Assembly: GCA_014802345.1 (NCBI GenBank)
Contig: JAAVCM010000015.1
Span: 1-34,899, forward strand
Length of the DNA stretch: 34,899 bases
Source: Bacteroides sp.
Lineage (GTDB): Bacteria > Bacteroidota > Bacteroidia > Bacteroidales > Muribaculaceae
Reading direction: 5' to 3'
Of the stretch, positions 16,848-27,571 are shown one piece after another. How positions within the stretch are numbered: position 1 is the first letter of the stretch; every line of letters begins with the position of its first letter. The notes beneath the pieces were generated by a model. It was given only the letters and a program-made list of their open reading frames with translations. It searched no databases and had not been told where the DNA came from. The position numbers were made by a program, and so were the translations under genes.

Positions 16848-17558
16848 ATGCTATTCATCTATCGTGTCTACCAGATTTTAGTGATGTGTCCTCTGCTGAT
16901 TGTGGCAACGGTCATTACAGCAGTAATTACGGTCACAGGTTCGGCTCTCGGCTTCGGGCGCTGGTGGGGCTACTATCCCGAAATACTCTGGTCACGTCTT
17001 TTCTGTTGGCTGGCATTTGTGAGGGTTACGGTCAGCGGGCGCGAGAATATCGATCCCAATGTTAGCTATGTGTTCGTGGCAAATCATCAGGGTGCTTATG
17101 ACATTTTCACCATCTACGGCTATCTGGGTCATAATTTCCGGTGGATGATGAAGCAGAGCCTGCGCAAGATTCCCTTTGTCGGATGGGCCTGCCACTGGGC
17201 GCGTCAGATTTTTGTCGACAATTCCTCGCCTTCGGCCACCCGCAAGACTATGGAAAGGGCTGAGAAGCTCCTGCGCGGCGGAATGTCGCTCGTGGTCTTC
17301 CCCGAAGGTGCGCGGACATGGACGGGCGAGATGCGTCCGTTCAAGCGCGGGGCCTATCGTCTGGCGGTGGAGTTCAATCTCCCGGTGGTTCCTCTGACTA
17401 TCGATGGTGCGTTCAAGGTACTTCCTCGTTTCAAGAAATTCCCAGTCCCCGGTCATATCCACCTGACAATCCATAAACCTATCTTCCCATCTACGGATGG
17501 CCATGACCTCGGGCAGTTGATGGAAGAGTCGCGTGCGGCTATCTCTTCGGCTCTCTGA
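16848..17558 (+). CDS. plsC: 1-acyl-sn-glycerol-3-phosphate acyltransferase family protein
   Basis: This 236-aa protein is a PlsC-type acyltransferase, which adds the second acyl chain to lysophosphatidate to make phosphatidate at the inner membrane. It has an N-terminal hydrophobic stretch (about residues 6-32), the HX4D catalytic motif 'NHQGAYD' (H80, D85), and the substrate-binding 'FPEGARTW' (151-158). A membrane-facing 'PVVPLTIDGAF' motif follows. The upstream extension to 16797 is rejected because it would precede the promoter. Related acyltransferases that act on other lipids cannot be excluded. The gene stands alone. Confidence 0.9.
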   Translation: MLFIYRVYQILVMCPLLIVATVITAVITVTGSALGFGRWWGYYPEILWSRLFCWLAFVRVTVSGRENIDPNVSYVFVANHQGAYDIFTIYGYLGHNFRWMMKQSLRKIPFVGWACHWARQIFVDNSSPSATRKTMERAEKLLRGGMSLVVFPEGARTWTGEMRPFKRGAYRLAVEFNLPVVPLTIDGAFKVLPRFKKFPVPGHIHLTIHKPIFPSTDGHDLGQLMEESRAAISSAL

Positions 17559-17843
17559 TTGCAGAATATTACATTTTTTTCACTCTCATTTACCGAACCA
17601 TCCTTCACGGGCGGGCGTTGAAGGTATGATTGGCCGGTGTTCCGGACGTTGTCGCACGCTTATGTGCGGCTCCGTGACTTCCGTTTTCGCCTTTCGTGAT
17701 TGCCAATTTGTCAGTGGTGACTGACAGCACTCCTCTTTGGCATGATTTATGCGGTATTATCAAAGCGGATGAAACATCTATCCAATCCTTAACTCTTAAC
17801 CGAAACGGAATATTAATCATCAATATAACTAACTGAAGAAATT

Positions 17844-18119
17844 ATGAATATAAAGCCATTAGCAGACAGAGTGTTGATTAGTCCCACTCCCGCTGAAGAA
17901 GTTACCGCAGCCGGTATCATCATCCCCGACACCGCAAAAGAGAAGCCCCTTCGTGGCGAAGTTGTTGCGACAGGCAATGGAACCAAGGATGAGGAAATGA
18001 TTGTCAAGGCAGGCGATGAGGTACTTTTCGGTAAGTATGCAGGCTCGGAAGTGGAGCTTGACGGCACTAAATATCTCATCATGCGTCAGAGCGACATTCT
18101 CGCTATCCTTGAGAAATAA
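17844..18119 (+). CDS. groES: Co-chaperonin GroES
   Basis: This 91-aa protein is the 10-kDa lid of the GroEL chamber. It begins '[14 protein letters not shown]', has the mobile loop around residues 17-35 ('[17 protein letters not shown]'), and ends '[16 protein letters not shown]'. groEL follows after 85 bp, the standard order. I could not find a clean TAnnTTTG promoter or a full CIRCE element in the 285 bp upstream. An inverted repeat, TGTCAG-TGGTGA-CTGACA, is present at about 17709-17726. Confidence 0.96.
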   Translation: MNIKPLADRVLISPTPAEEVTAAGIIIPDTAKEKPLRGEVVATGNGTKDEEMIVKAGDEVLFGKYAGSEVELDGTKYLIMRQSDILAILEK

Positions 18120-18183
18120 TAAGTCCATTCAATCTGACGTTCAGTTTGACGAAATAACAAGAAACACATTACAGGACATTTAA

Positions 18184-19842
<1,659 letters not shown>

Positions 19843-19904
19843 AAGAAGTAAGTCACCTCTGAAATTACGAACCACAGACACTGCTTTCATACAGTGACAC
19901 ATAT

Positions 19905-19945
19905 AAAAAGGACTCGCCTTCACGAATGAAGGCGAGTCCTTTTTT
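19905..19945. terminator. Bidirectional terminator between groEL and higA
   Basis: An 18-bp perfect stem: AAAAAGGACTCGCCTTCA (19905-19922), CGAA loop, and its complement (19927-19944) ending in a T run. A run of A on the left gives the U tract for the minus-strand higBA transcript as well, so it serves both convergent units. Confidence 0.93.
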
Positions 19946-19950
19946 GTATT

Positions 19951-20316
19951 TTAGACCCCAAGGACAATGGCGGGGTCGATGTTGAGCTTCCGGCTGATTT
20001 CCCTTCCGACCTTGATTGTAGGTTCGCTTTTTCCTGAAAGGAAATCGCAGATTCTTGAAGGACTCACGCCTATCAGCTTTGCGAGGGCTGCCTGCGTCAG
20101 CCCCATCTCATACATACGGAGTTTGATGATGTCAATAAGAGAAGGCTGACCTAAGGAATAGTGTTCATCTGAGTAATCCGCAACAAGGTTAGATAAAAGA
20201 ACGAGTTCGATATAATTTGGATCTGTTTCAGGTGTTTCATCATTTACGAGGGGGAGAAGCTCCTCAACTCTTGCAACTGCCCATTCATATTGGGCTTCAT
20301 TTTCAATCTTTGTCAT
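19951..20316 (-). CDS. higA: HigA-type antitoxin with helix-turn-helix domain
   Basis: This 121-aa protein has an acidic N-terminal half and an HTH_XRE-type C-terminal domain (about residues 62-118, 'LTQAALAKLIGVSPSRICDF' with 'LSGKSEP'). It should neutralise the HigB toxin by direct binding and repress its own operon through the HTH. It lies 12 bp after the toxin gene, the toxin-first order typical of higBA. The pair is more AT-rich than the flanking core genes, which fits horizontal gain. Confidence 0.9.
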   Translation of the reverse strand: MTKIENEAQYEWAVARVEELLPLVNDETPETDPNYIELVLLSNLVADYSDEHYSLGQPSLIDIIKLRMYEMGLTQAALAKLIGVSPSRICDFLSGKSEPTIKVGREISRKLNIDPAIVLGV

Positions 20317-20328
20317 TTTTTCTTTTTT

Positions 20329-20622
20329 TCAAATAGTAGAACAATCAATGCGGTCATATTCTCTGTGAGTACCAATAAATCTGATATAGACAAACTGAGG
20401 TCGGAATTGAACTACAACCACTAATCTATAATCATTACCTTTAATGTTGAATACATAGTGTTGGTTACCTACATAATCGACACTGTTGAAGGTCTGCTTT
20501 ATGTCAGCGAAAGTTTTCCATCGCGCTTTATTGACCTTGTTGATCCAGTCCTGAATCGCAGTCCGGGCTTCAGGATGGCGCATTGCGTAATCTTTAAGGG
20601 GCTTTTCGGTAAATATTCTCAT
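20329..20622 (-). CDS. higB: HigB-type mRNA interferase toxin
   Basis: This 97-aa protein matches the HigB toxin family (RelE superfamily), ribosome-dependent endoribonucleases that cut translated mRNA. It starts 'MRIFTEKPLKDYAMRHPEA' and carries 'NQHYVFNIKGNDYRLVVVV' and 'QFVYIRFIGTHREYDRID', the usual core and C-terminal strand with basic and aromatic residues. The paired antitoxin follows after 12 bp. A TAnnTTTG promoter lies 24 bp upstream. The sequence looks intact. Confidence 0.9.
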   Translation of the reverse strand: MRIFTEKPLKDYAMRHPEARTAIQDWINKVNKARWKTFADIKQTFNSVDYVGNQHYVFNIKGNDYRLVVVVQFRPQFVYIRFIGTHREYDRIDCSTI

Positions 20623-20645
20623 TTTGATGGCGGTCTTTTGGATTG

Positions 20646-20653
20646 CAAATATA
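20646..20653 (-). promoter_or_regulatory. higBA promoter, -7 element
   Basis: On the minus strand it reads TATATTTG (TAnnTTTG), 24 bp before the higB ATG. No -33 box is clear. The flanking DNA is very AT-rich. Confidence 0.55.
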
Positions 20654-20764
20654 AGAATAAAATTTTATTTTACAGAATTATTTTTATGGCGATATTTTAC
20701 TGCCGATTCCTAATGATAAGTGATATGAAATTTTGATAGAAAAGAATTTTATTTTGCAATTTGC

Positions 20765-20795
20765 TTGTAAATTAATGAATTATGTTCTATATTTG
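20765..20795 (+). promoter_or_regulatory. Promoter of the pectinesterase gene
   Basis: TTG (20765-20767), 20 nt, TATATTTG (20788-20795) matches the Bacteroidetes promoter. The leader would be about 115 nt and AT-rich. Confidence 0.65.
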
Positions 20796-20914
20796 CATTA
20801 GCGAAAGAGGAATTTTTCAGTTTTTTGATACCCTTTTTACAATAAGCCTTACAGTCTCGAATATTTTATTTTATTATCAATAAATTTAATACCAATTATT
20901 ACCAATCCTTAATC

Positions 20915-23900
20915 ATGACAAAAAGAATCTGGAACGTTGTTCTTGTCATGGCCTGTCTGCTGGGCATCCAGTCGGCACGAGCTGAGTTCAAGGACATCAA
21001 AGTGGATTTGACAAACGGCAACCTGCTGACTGAGCAGGAGAAAGCCGACAAGTCATCACTTAATTTTGGAGTGACCGTCGGAGCCGACGGTTCAGTGACC
21101 CGTATGGGAGCCGACGATGCATCGGCTGCCATCATCCTCGGTGGAAAATACCATTCCGACGAGCATGGCTGGGGTAACTTCACATCAACCGTCAAGGTCG
21201 ACGGTCCTGTGAAAGTCACCATGGGTTCATGCGCATGGGGTGGCGATGTCACCGTCAAGAACGCCGATGGCGAGACGGTTGCCACATTCAACACCAACAC
21301 CGGTAAGTGCTATCACCAGAACAAGGACGAAAACGTAGCTTCTGCCGTCTACAAAGGTGATGCCACTACCCTTACAATCTCAGGAGGTTCCTATACCCCC
21401 TACATCGCTGTCGAGGCTGTCAATCCCGCAGACCTCGCCGAGGATGTTGAGGTTTCTTTCGGATTCGGCGACTATGCCGAGGCAGGTATCCTCCCCACCT
21501 CAGAAAAGGTAGAAGTCGGCAAGACATTCACAATTCCCGCCAACTTCACCATGTATGTCGACGGCAAGACTCTCGCCGGATGGACCGACGGAAGCAAGAC
21601 TTATCAGATAGGGGAGGTCGTCACTGTTTCGGCTCCTCTCGCCCTGACCCCAGTCTTCGTCGACAACACCGTATCTCTTGCCGACCGCACCGATGCTCTC
21701 ACTCTTCGCTGGGATTTCCAGCGTCAGAACGGTGCGCCCACTGTCGGTTTCCAGAATGTCACCGGTCTCTGGGTGACTCAGGCCAAGATTGGCACCGAGG
21801 TGATTGATGTCAAGCTCGATTTCGACACCAACAACGGTGGCAAGATTGCCAATGCCAACTGGAACGACTGGGCTCAGATGAACGGCGGCACGAAATTCGT
21901 CGCTCCCGCCTGTCAGGGTGCGATGGTTTCATTCGAGACTTACAGCCCGACCACTACCACTACCGTTGACGGCCAGTCAGTAGGTGACGGTACAAACAAT
22001 CCCTCGTTCACCTGTGCCGGCAACATCGAGACTGTCGAAATCGTCATTGGCGACGGTAGCTATTACCGCTACATTCAGGTGGTGCTTCCCGTTGTCAAGT
22101 CAGCCGGCAGCGATGTCTACGCCAACGCTCCCGCATCGGTTGTCTGGGCGTTCAACAGCGGTAGCTACGATATGGCCACTATTGACCCTGCAAACGCATT
22201 CACCTTTGCTGCCGTTGACCTCGGCGGTGCCGAGACCACCGGAACCGGTACAGGTCAGGCTGTCGACGAAAACGGTCAGGCCGTTACTTTTGTGAAGCTC
22301 AAACCGCAGAACGGCGCAAGCGATCTCGTCGAGTGGACACTCAAACCCGCCAAGGGTCTGACCTTCACCCCGACCAAGGTCAGTGCCTACATCGCACGTT
22401 TCGGTACAGACTCTCAGAGCGGTGTCAACGTCAGCGTCAAGAAAGCCGGAGGTGAGGCCATTGCCATCGGAACTTTCACCGCTCCCCGCAATAACAAGAG
22501 TCAGGCTGACGACAAGTTCGGCAGCAGCGAGGACTACACCAACCGTTTCGTCATCGAACTCACTCCCGAGCAGCAGGCAGCCCTCGCCTCAACCGACGGC
22601 TTCTCACTCCTTGCATCAATCGGTGTAGGCAATACCAAGGAGGGTGGTTTCAGTGATGTCCGCATCGAGGGTATCATTGACGGTACAGTCGAGGCAGTCG
22701 AGAAATATACCCTTTCTGCCGTGACCGCTCCCGAAGGTGCAGGTGTCGTCAACATCTATCCCAAGGCTGATAGCTACGACTCCGGATCCCCAATTAAGAT
22801 TTCCGTAGAGAAGAATTTCGGCTACAAGTTCATCAACTGGACCGACGCTTCCGGCAAGGTCGTTTCGGATGCCACTTCGTTCACCTACGAAATCGGTGCG
22901 AACACCGAACTTACCGCCAACTTCGAGCAGCTCCGCACATTCGCTCTCGAATATGCTGTCGAAGGTGGTGCAAACCTCTATATGGTTGAACCCTCTCCCG
23001 CACCTACCGTAATCGACGGTAAGAATATGTACGAGGAAGGCACAACCGTGACACTCACTGCAAGCTCTAACCCTGTCCTGACCTTCACTAACTGGAGCGA
23101 CGGCCAGTCGTCAAGCGAGATTTCATTTGTCATGGATGAGGACCGCTCACTCGTGGCCAGCTATTCAGCCATTGATTTCGTCGCCGGATGGGACTTTGTC
23201 AAGGCAGGAAACAACGGTCGTGTGGCCGACTTCGCCGCCGCCGACAATGATGCCGCTGCCCTCGTCCTCCGCACTGCCGAAGGTGCTTCCTCCGGATGGC
23301 TCGACAAGAGTGCAGCATCGGGTGGCTATGAAGGTCGTCCCGGTGGTGTCAACTGGTGTACGACAGGTCTCGGTGACTACTACTGGCAGACCATGATTAA
23401 CGCCGAAGCCTTCACCGACCTCAAAGTGATCACCGCTATGGTCTACAACTACAATGCTTACCAGAAGTACAACGTAGAGTACTCGCTCGACGGTGAGAAC
23501 TGGAAGACTATCGGTACTATCTTCATGGAGGGTGCCAAGAACTGGACCGACGGTGAGTTTGACATCCCTGCTGATGCCAACAACCAGAAGACAGTCTACC
23601 TCCGTTGGATTGCCGACAAGACATCTGATGTCGACGGTACATCTTCAAACAACGACGGTGCTTGTATCGGCGCAACCTTCATCACCGGTACAGCCAAACT
23701 GATTGACGACGGCACTGCTCCTGTCCTCGTATCCGTTGTCCCCGAGGAAGGTTCGAACACCGCTTCCATCAATGGTAAGATTGTCCTTACCTTCGACGAG
23801 AAAGTCAAGGTCAAGGAAGGCACCACCGCTACTCTCGGCGATCTTACCCTCACTCCCTCTGTGACCGGCAAGACCATCCTTTTCCAGTACAAGAACCTTG

Positions 23901-25408
23901 CCTACGGCTCGAAGTACACCTTCACTCTCCCTGCCAACAGTGTCATGGACCTTACCGACAATACCATCAAGGAGTCCATCACCGTCAACTTCACCACCAA
24001 GACCCGTCCCGCTGTCGCAAAAGCTCTCTTTGATGCTGAGGTAAGCAACGTCGATGAACTCGTAGCCGCCCTCAAAGCCGCCGGCTCACGCGACGACAAG
24101 AGCAAGCGTTTCCGCATCTTCATCCATGACGGTAACTATCGTATCCCCGCCAGCGCTACCGCAACCAAGAAGGGTAACGACGGCAATACCTATCCTGATC
24201 CCACCACCTACGTTTCCGCTCCCAACATCTCCTTCATCGGTGAGAGCATGGAGGGTGTAGTCATCACCAATACCGTTCCCGGTGCTGAGGGTGACAACGG
24301 CTTCGGTGCCGCCAACGTTCTTGAAGGCATCGGTAACGGCGACGTGCTTCGTCTTGAAAAGACCGCTACCGGTACTTATTTCCAGCACCTCACCATGAAG
24401 AGCTCGATGGGTGACAATCGCGGTCGTGACATCGTCCTCAACGACAACTCCAACAAGACCGTCATGAAGGACGTATGCCTCTGGGCTTATCAGGATACCT
24501 ACGTTTCCAATAACGAAAGCGGCCGCTTCTACTTCGAAGGTGGTATTCTCCGCGGACGCACCGACTTCCTCTGCGGTAAGGGTGACGTCTTTTACAACGC
24601 AGTCACCCTCCAGATGTGTGCGAGCGGCGGTTACCTCGCTGTTCCCTCAAATCCGAGAAAGTATGGCTATATCTTCAAGGATTGCGAAATCGTAGGCGAG
24701 AATGACGGCATCGACGGCAACTATACTCTCGGCCGTCCTTGGGGTAAGGGTACACCCATCGCTCTCTTCATCGATACCAAGATGACTGCCAAGCCTTCGG
24801 CCATCGGCTGGAATGAAATGAGCGGCGGCTGGCCTGCACGCTTCGCCGAATACAACTCGATGACTTCTACCGGTACCGTCATTGACCTCAGCCAGCGTAA
24901 GAAGACATTCGGCGATAACCACGAGAACAATCCTGTCCTCACTAAGGAGGAAGCCGACGCAGTTACCTACGAAGTTGTCATGGGTGCTGAAGACGATTGG
25001 GATCCCGCAAGCCTTACCGAACAGGCTCCTGCTCCCACCAACGTCGAGATGGCCAACGGCCTCATCACATGGGACAATAGCGACTACGTTTCATGCTGGG
25101 CTGTCTGCAAGGACGGCAAGGTCATCGGTTTCACCATCGAACCTCAGTTTGAAGTGACTGAGAGCCGTGCCGACGATGCAGTCTACTCTGTCCGTGCCGC
25201 CAATGAAATGGGTGGTCTCGGCGAAGCTGTCAAGGTCGGTGGCGCTACTTCCGCCATTGATTCGATTGATGCTGATGCCGAAGTCGTCTCCACCGTTTAC
25301 TACAACCTTCAGGGTATCCGCGTGAACTCTGACACCAAGGGTGTCCTTATCAAGGTCGACACTCTTGCGTCAGGCCGCACCGTAAGCTCCAAGGTGGTTG
25401 TCAAGTAA
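20915..25408 (+). CDS. Large modular pectinesterase (CE8), exported
   Basis: This 1497-aa protein has a signal peptide (1-23). In order I see: a beta-sandwich region (about 24-165), an InlB-like repeat (170-245), a second sandwich resembling the first (250-395; compare 'GGSYTPYIAVE' with 'DGSYYRYIQVV'), a third (405-595), two InlB-like 'GYKFINWTD' and 'LTFTNWSDG' repeats (598-750), a carbohydrate-binding-like sandwich (753-930), a Big_5 Ig-like domain (933-1030), and a pectinesterase beta-helix (about 1035-1345). The catalytic residues are D1194 ('QDTYV'), D1217 ('TDFLCGKGD') and R1274 ('LGRPW'). An FN3-like segment and a 'YYNLQGIRV' tail, resembling a type IX sorting domain, close it. It should remove methyl esters from homogalacturonan at the cell surface. 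No SusCD or lyase genes are nearby. Confidence 0.85.
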   Translation: MTKRIWNVVLVMACLLGIQSARAEFKDIKVDLTNGNLLTEQEKADKSSLNFGVTVGADGSVTRMGADDASAAIILGGKYHSDEHGWGNFTSTVKVDGPVKVTMGSCAWGGDVTVKNADGETVATFNTNTGKCYHQNKDENVASAVYKGDATTLTISGGSYTPYIAVEAVNPADLAEDVEVSFGFGDYAEAGILPTSEKVEVGKTFTIPANFTMYVDGKTLAGWTDGSKTYQIGEVVTVSAPLALTPVFVDNTVSLADRTDALTLRWDFQRQNGAPTVGFQNVTGLWVTQAKIGTEVIDVKLDFDTNNGGKIANANWNDWAQMNGGTKFVAPACQGAMVSFETYSPTTTTTVDGQSVGDGTNNPSFTCAGNIETVEIVIGDGSYYRYIQVVLPVVKSAGSDVYANAPASVVWAFNSGSYDMATIDPANAFTFAAVDLGGAETTGTGTGQAVDENGQAVTFVKLKPQNGASDLVEWTLKPAKGLTFTPTKVSAYIARFGTDSQSGVNVSVKKAGGEAIAIGTFTAPRNNKSQADDKFGSSEDYTNRFVIELTPEQQAALASTDGFSLLASIGVGNTKEGGFSDVRIEGIIDGTVEAVEKYTLSAVTAPEGAGVVNIYPKADSYDSGSPIKISVEKNFGYKFINWTDASGKVVSDATSFTYEIGANTELTANFEQLRTFALEYAVEGGANLYMVEPSPAPTVIDGKNMYEEGTTVTLTASSNPVLTFTNWSDGQSSSEISFVMDEDRSLVASYSAIDFVAGWDFVKAGNNGRVADFAAADNDAAALVLRTAEGASSGWLDKSAASGGYEGRPGGVNWCTTGLGDYYWQTMINAEAFTDLKVITAMVYNYNAYQKYNVEYSLDGENWKTIGTIFMEGAKNWTDGEFDIPADANNQKTVYLRWIADKTSDVDGTSSNNDGACIGATFITGTAKLIDDGTAPVLVSVVPEEGSNTASINGKIVLTFDEKVKVKEGTTATLGDLTLTPSVTGKTILFQYKNLAYGSKYTFTLPANSVMDLTDNTIKESITVNFTTKTRPAVAKALFDAEVSNVDELVAALKAAGSRDDKSKRFRIFIHDGNYRIPASATATKKGNDGNTYPDPTTYVSAPNISFIGESMEGVVITNTVPGAEGDNGFGAANVLEGIGNGDVLRLEKTATGTYFQHLTMKSSMGDNRGRDIVLNDNSNKTVMKDVCLWAYQDTYVSNNESGRFYFEGGILRGRTDFLCGKGDVFYNAVTLQMCASGGYLAVPSNPRKYGYIFKDCEIVGENDGIDGNYTLGRPWGKGTPIALFIDTKMTAKPSAIGWNEMSGGWPARFAEYNSMTSTGTVIDLSQRKKTFGDNHENNPVLTKEEADAVTYEVVMGAEDDWDPASLTEQAPAPTNVEMANGLITWDNSDYVSCWAVCKDGKVIGFTIEPQFEVTESRADDAVYSVRAANEMGGLGEAVKVGGATSAIDSIDADAEVVSTVYYNLQGIRVNSDTKGVLIKVDTLASGRTVSSKVVVK

Positions 25409-25442
25409 ACTATAAGTCTGACATACATTCCGATTCTCTGAC

Positions 25443-25476
25443 AGCGCCCGCCGGCTCCCTCCGGCGGGCGCTTTTA
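25443..25476 (+). terminator. Rho-independent terminator after the pectinesterase gene
   Basis: AGCGCCCGCCGG (25443-25454) pairs exactly with CCGGCGGGCGCT (25461-25472), 6-nt loop, followed by TTTTACTTTGCTTTTT. Confidence 0.92.
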
Positions 25477-25561
25477 CTTTGCTTTTTCCAGAGGGGGAGG
25501 GGGCGAAAGGATGTGTGATATTACAATGAGGTTAAAATTCTTGTCGTGTTTTGGTCTAATC

Positions 25562-25592
25562 TTGACTTTTTAGGGTCTTTTCAGTATTTTTG
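25562..25592 (+). promoter_or_regulatory. Promoter of the TlpA-like lipoprotein gene
   Basis: TTG (25562-25564), 20 nt, TATTTTTG (25585-25592) is a full Bacteroidetes promoter ending 25 bp before the ATG at 25618, which decides that start over the in-frame ATG at 25546. Confidence 0.75.
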
Positions 25593-25617
25593 CAGTACGC
25601 AAATTACTATTAACGCA

Positions 25618-26745
25618 ATGAAAAAGGCTTTTCTTTTGGCTCTCTCTGCCGGAATGTTGGCTCTGAGTGCCTGTGACATTAAAACGCAGTCCAATTATTC
25701 CGTTACGGCAGAAGTCGTAGCTGACCGCAACAATACGATGGCCTATCTTCTCAACTGGGACAATGGCGAGAAGATTGACTCGGCAATTGTCACTAACGGG
25801 GTGGCAAGATTCTCAGGTCATACGTCCGCTCCGTTCATCGGCCGGTTGATTGTCGATGGTGCGCGCGGTCCACGTTTCATTGTCGAGAAGGGTGCGGTGA
25901 CCGTGTCGGTCGACGGCGAGCCTTCGGGTACACCGATGAACGATAAACTGACTTCGTATGCAGGCGACATGAAGCAGCTCATGGAGCAATACAATTCCAT
26001 TGACCTTAACGACTCCATACAGAAATCCAAGGCTTCCGCCATCATGGAGCAATATCAGGCTATCCCTTTAAAGGCATATAAGGAAAACAAGGGGAACACG
26101 CTCGGACTCTACTGGTTTCTCCAGCTTGCCTATGATATGAACCTCGAACAGATTGATGCGGCCGTGGATGCCGACAATTCGCTTATAGAATCGAAGCGTG
26201 TCAAGTCAATACGCAATTCTCTCCTTGCGCGTGACGAGACTTCCGAAGGTAAGCGGTTCAAGGATTTCACCGTGACATACGACGGTAAGGAACAGAAGTT
26301 CAGCGACTACGTCAAGCCCGGCCAATATACCCTTGTCGATTTCTGGGCAAGCTGGTGCGGCCCCTGCATCCGTCAGACGAAGGTCATCAAGGAACTTTAT
26401 GCCAAGTATAAGGACGCAGGTCTCAATGTGGTCGGTGTAGCCGTCTGGGACGAACCTGCCAATACGCTGAAAGCTATCCAGTCACATGGACTTGACTGGC
26501 CCTGTATCATCAACGGTCAGACCCTCCCGACAGACCTCTACGGCATTTCGAGCATCCCCTGTATACTTTTAATCAACCCTGACGGTATCATCGTGTCGCG
26601 CGACAAGCAGGATCAGGCACTTATCGACGATGTCGACATGGCAATGTCGATTTTCGAAGCCCGCTCGCAGGCGGCTGTACCGGTGCAGCACATCGCCAAT
26701 GATACGGCAACACTGACAGTCAGCGATACCGAGGTGATTTTCTAA
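25618..26745 (+). CDS. DUF4369-TlpA-like thiol-disulfide lipoprotein
   Basis: This 375-aa protein has a lipoprotein signal ending 'ALSAC' (C19), an N-terminal DUF4369-like beta domain (about 22-130), a helical middle, and a C-terminal thioredoxin domain of the AhpC/TSA-TlpA type (about 225-350) with the active site 'WCGPC' (C247, C250) and the cis-Pro 'ISSIPCILLINPDG'. It should reduce or exchange disulfides in the periplasm. Partners are unknown. An extra Cys precedes the loop strand (IPC) rather than the usual Thr, as seen in some TlpA proteins. The start is set by the promoter just upstream. The TIGR02757 gene follows after 35 bp. Confidence 0.9.
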   Translation: MKKAFLLALSAGMLALSACDIKTQSNYSVTAEVVADRNNTMAYLLNWDNGEKIDSAIVTNGVARFSGHTSAPFIGRLIVDGARGPRFIVEKGAVTVSVDGEPSGTPMNDKLTSYAGDMKQLMEQYNSIDLNDSIQKSKASAIMEQYQAIPLKAYKENKGNTLGLYWFLQLAYDMNLEQIDAAVDADNSLIESKRVKSIRNSLLARDETSEGKRFKDFTVTYDGKEQKFSDYVKPGQYTLVDFWASWCGPCIRQTKVIKELYAKYKDAGLNVVGVAVWDEPANTLKAIQSHGLDWPCIINGQTLPTDLYGISSIPCILLINPDGIIVSRDKQDQALIDDVDMAMSIFEARSQAAVPVQHIANDTATLTVSDTEVIF

Positions 26746-26780
26746 CAGTACGTCCACTTTTATCTGACAGATTTTGCATA

Positions 26781-27548
26781 ATGACTGAAAGAGATCTTAA
26801 AGATTTGCTTGACACGGAGGCGGCGAGAATCAACTCACCGTCATTCATAGCCGACGACCCTGTGCAGTTTCCGCATCGTTTCGAGGATTTGCGTGACATC
26901 GAGATAACATCGCTGCTCACGTCGGCTATCGCATGGGGCAACCGCAAGATGATCTGCCGTGACTGCGACCGTCTGCTCTCACTGATGGACAACAGCCCTT
27001 ACGACTATATGATGGAGCGGGGCTACGAAGATCTGCCTGACGGACAGAATATCCACCGCACGTTTTTCACCCAGCATCTCAAGCATTATCTCCGCGGACT
27101 TCGGGCGATATATGCCCGCCACGGTTCTCTTCAGGAGTTCGGGCGGAGTGAGGACATAGCTTCATTCGAGGCTCCTGCGTGGCGTCTCGTGGAGGGAATC
27201 AACCGTGTGCTGGCTGAAACCGACCCGGGAAAAACCGACCTTGCGTCGCGCTGTCTCCCTCAGAATCTGTCGACGACGGCACTTAAACGTGTCAATATGG
27301 CTCTCAGATGGCTTGTGCGCAACGATGGCATCGTCGACCTCGGGGTGTGGGACATCATAAAACCCTCGCAACTTTTCATACCGCTGGATGTCCATGTCGG
27401 CGACATCTCCCGCGAACTCGGCCTCCTGACCCGAAAGGCGAATGACCGCCGTTCAGTCGATGAGGTGACCGCCCATCTGCGTCGTTTCAATCCCGCTGAT
27501 CCTATTGTCTACGATTTCGCTCTGTTCGGTATCGGCATGAAGCTCTGA
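26781..27548 (+). CDS. TIGR02757 (DUF2400) family protein
   Basis: This 255-aa protein matches the TIGR02757/DUF2400 family, common in Bacteroidetes and Spirochaetes and not assigned a function that I know of. Visible marks are 'DPVQFPHRFEDLRDIEITSL', 'SAIAWGNRKMI', 'NMALRWLVRNDGIVDLGVW' and 'IPLDVHVGDISRELGL', with a closing 'NPADPIVYDFALFGIGM'. The last two segments recall helix-hairpin-helix DNA glycosylases, which would suggest a DNA-related role (inference). It follows the TlpA gene by 35 bp and may be co-transcribed. Full length, no oddities. Confidence 0.88.
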   Translation: MTERDLKDLLDTEAARINSPSFIADDPVQFPHRFEDLRDIEITSLLTSAIAWGNRKMICRDCDRLLSLMDNSPYDYMMERGYEDLPDGQNIHRTFFTQHLKHYLRGLRAIYARHGSLQEFGRSEDIASFEAPAWRLVEGINRVLAETDPGKTDLASRCLPQNLSTTALKRVNMALRWLVRNDGIVDLGVWDIIKPSQLFIPLDVHVGDISRELGLLTRKANDRRSVDEVTAHLRRFNPADPIVYDFALFGIGMKL

Positions 27549-27571
27549 CACGGTCACTCCTTTGCGCTATT

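Noticed and set aside
17725-17760. AGCACTC near groES as half of a CIRCE heat-shock operator
   Set aside because: The second half, GAGTGCTAA, is missing at the required 9-nt spacing.
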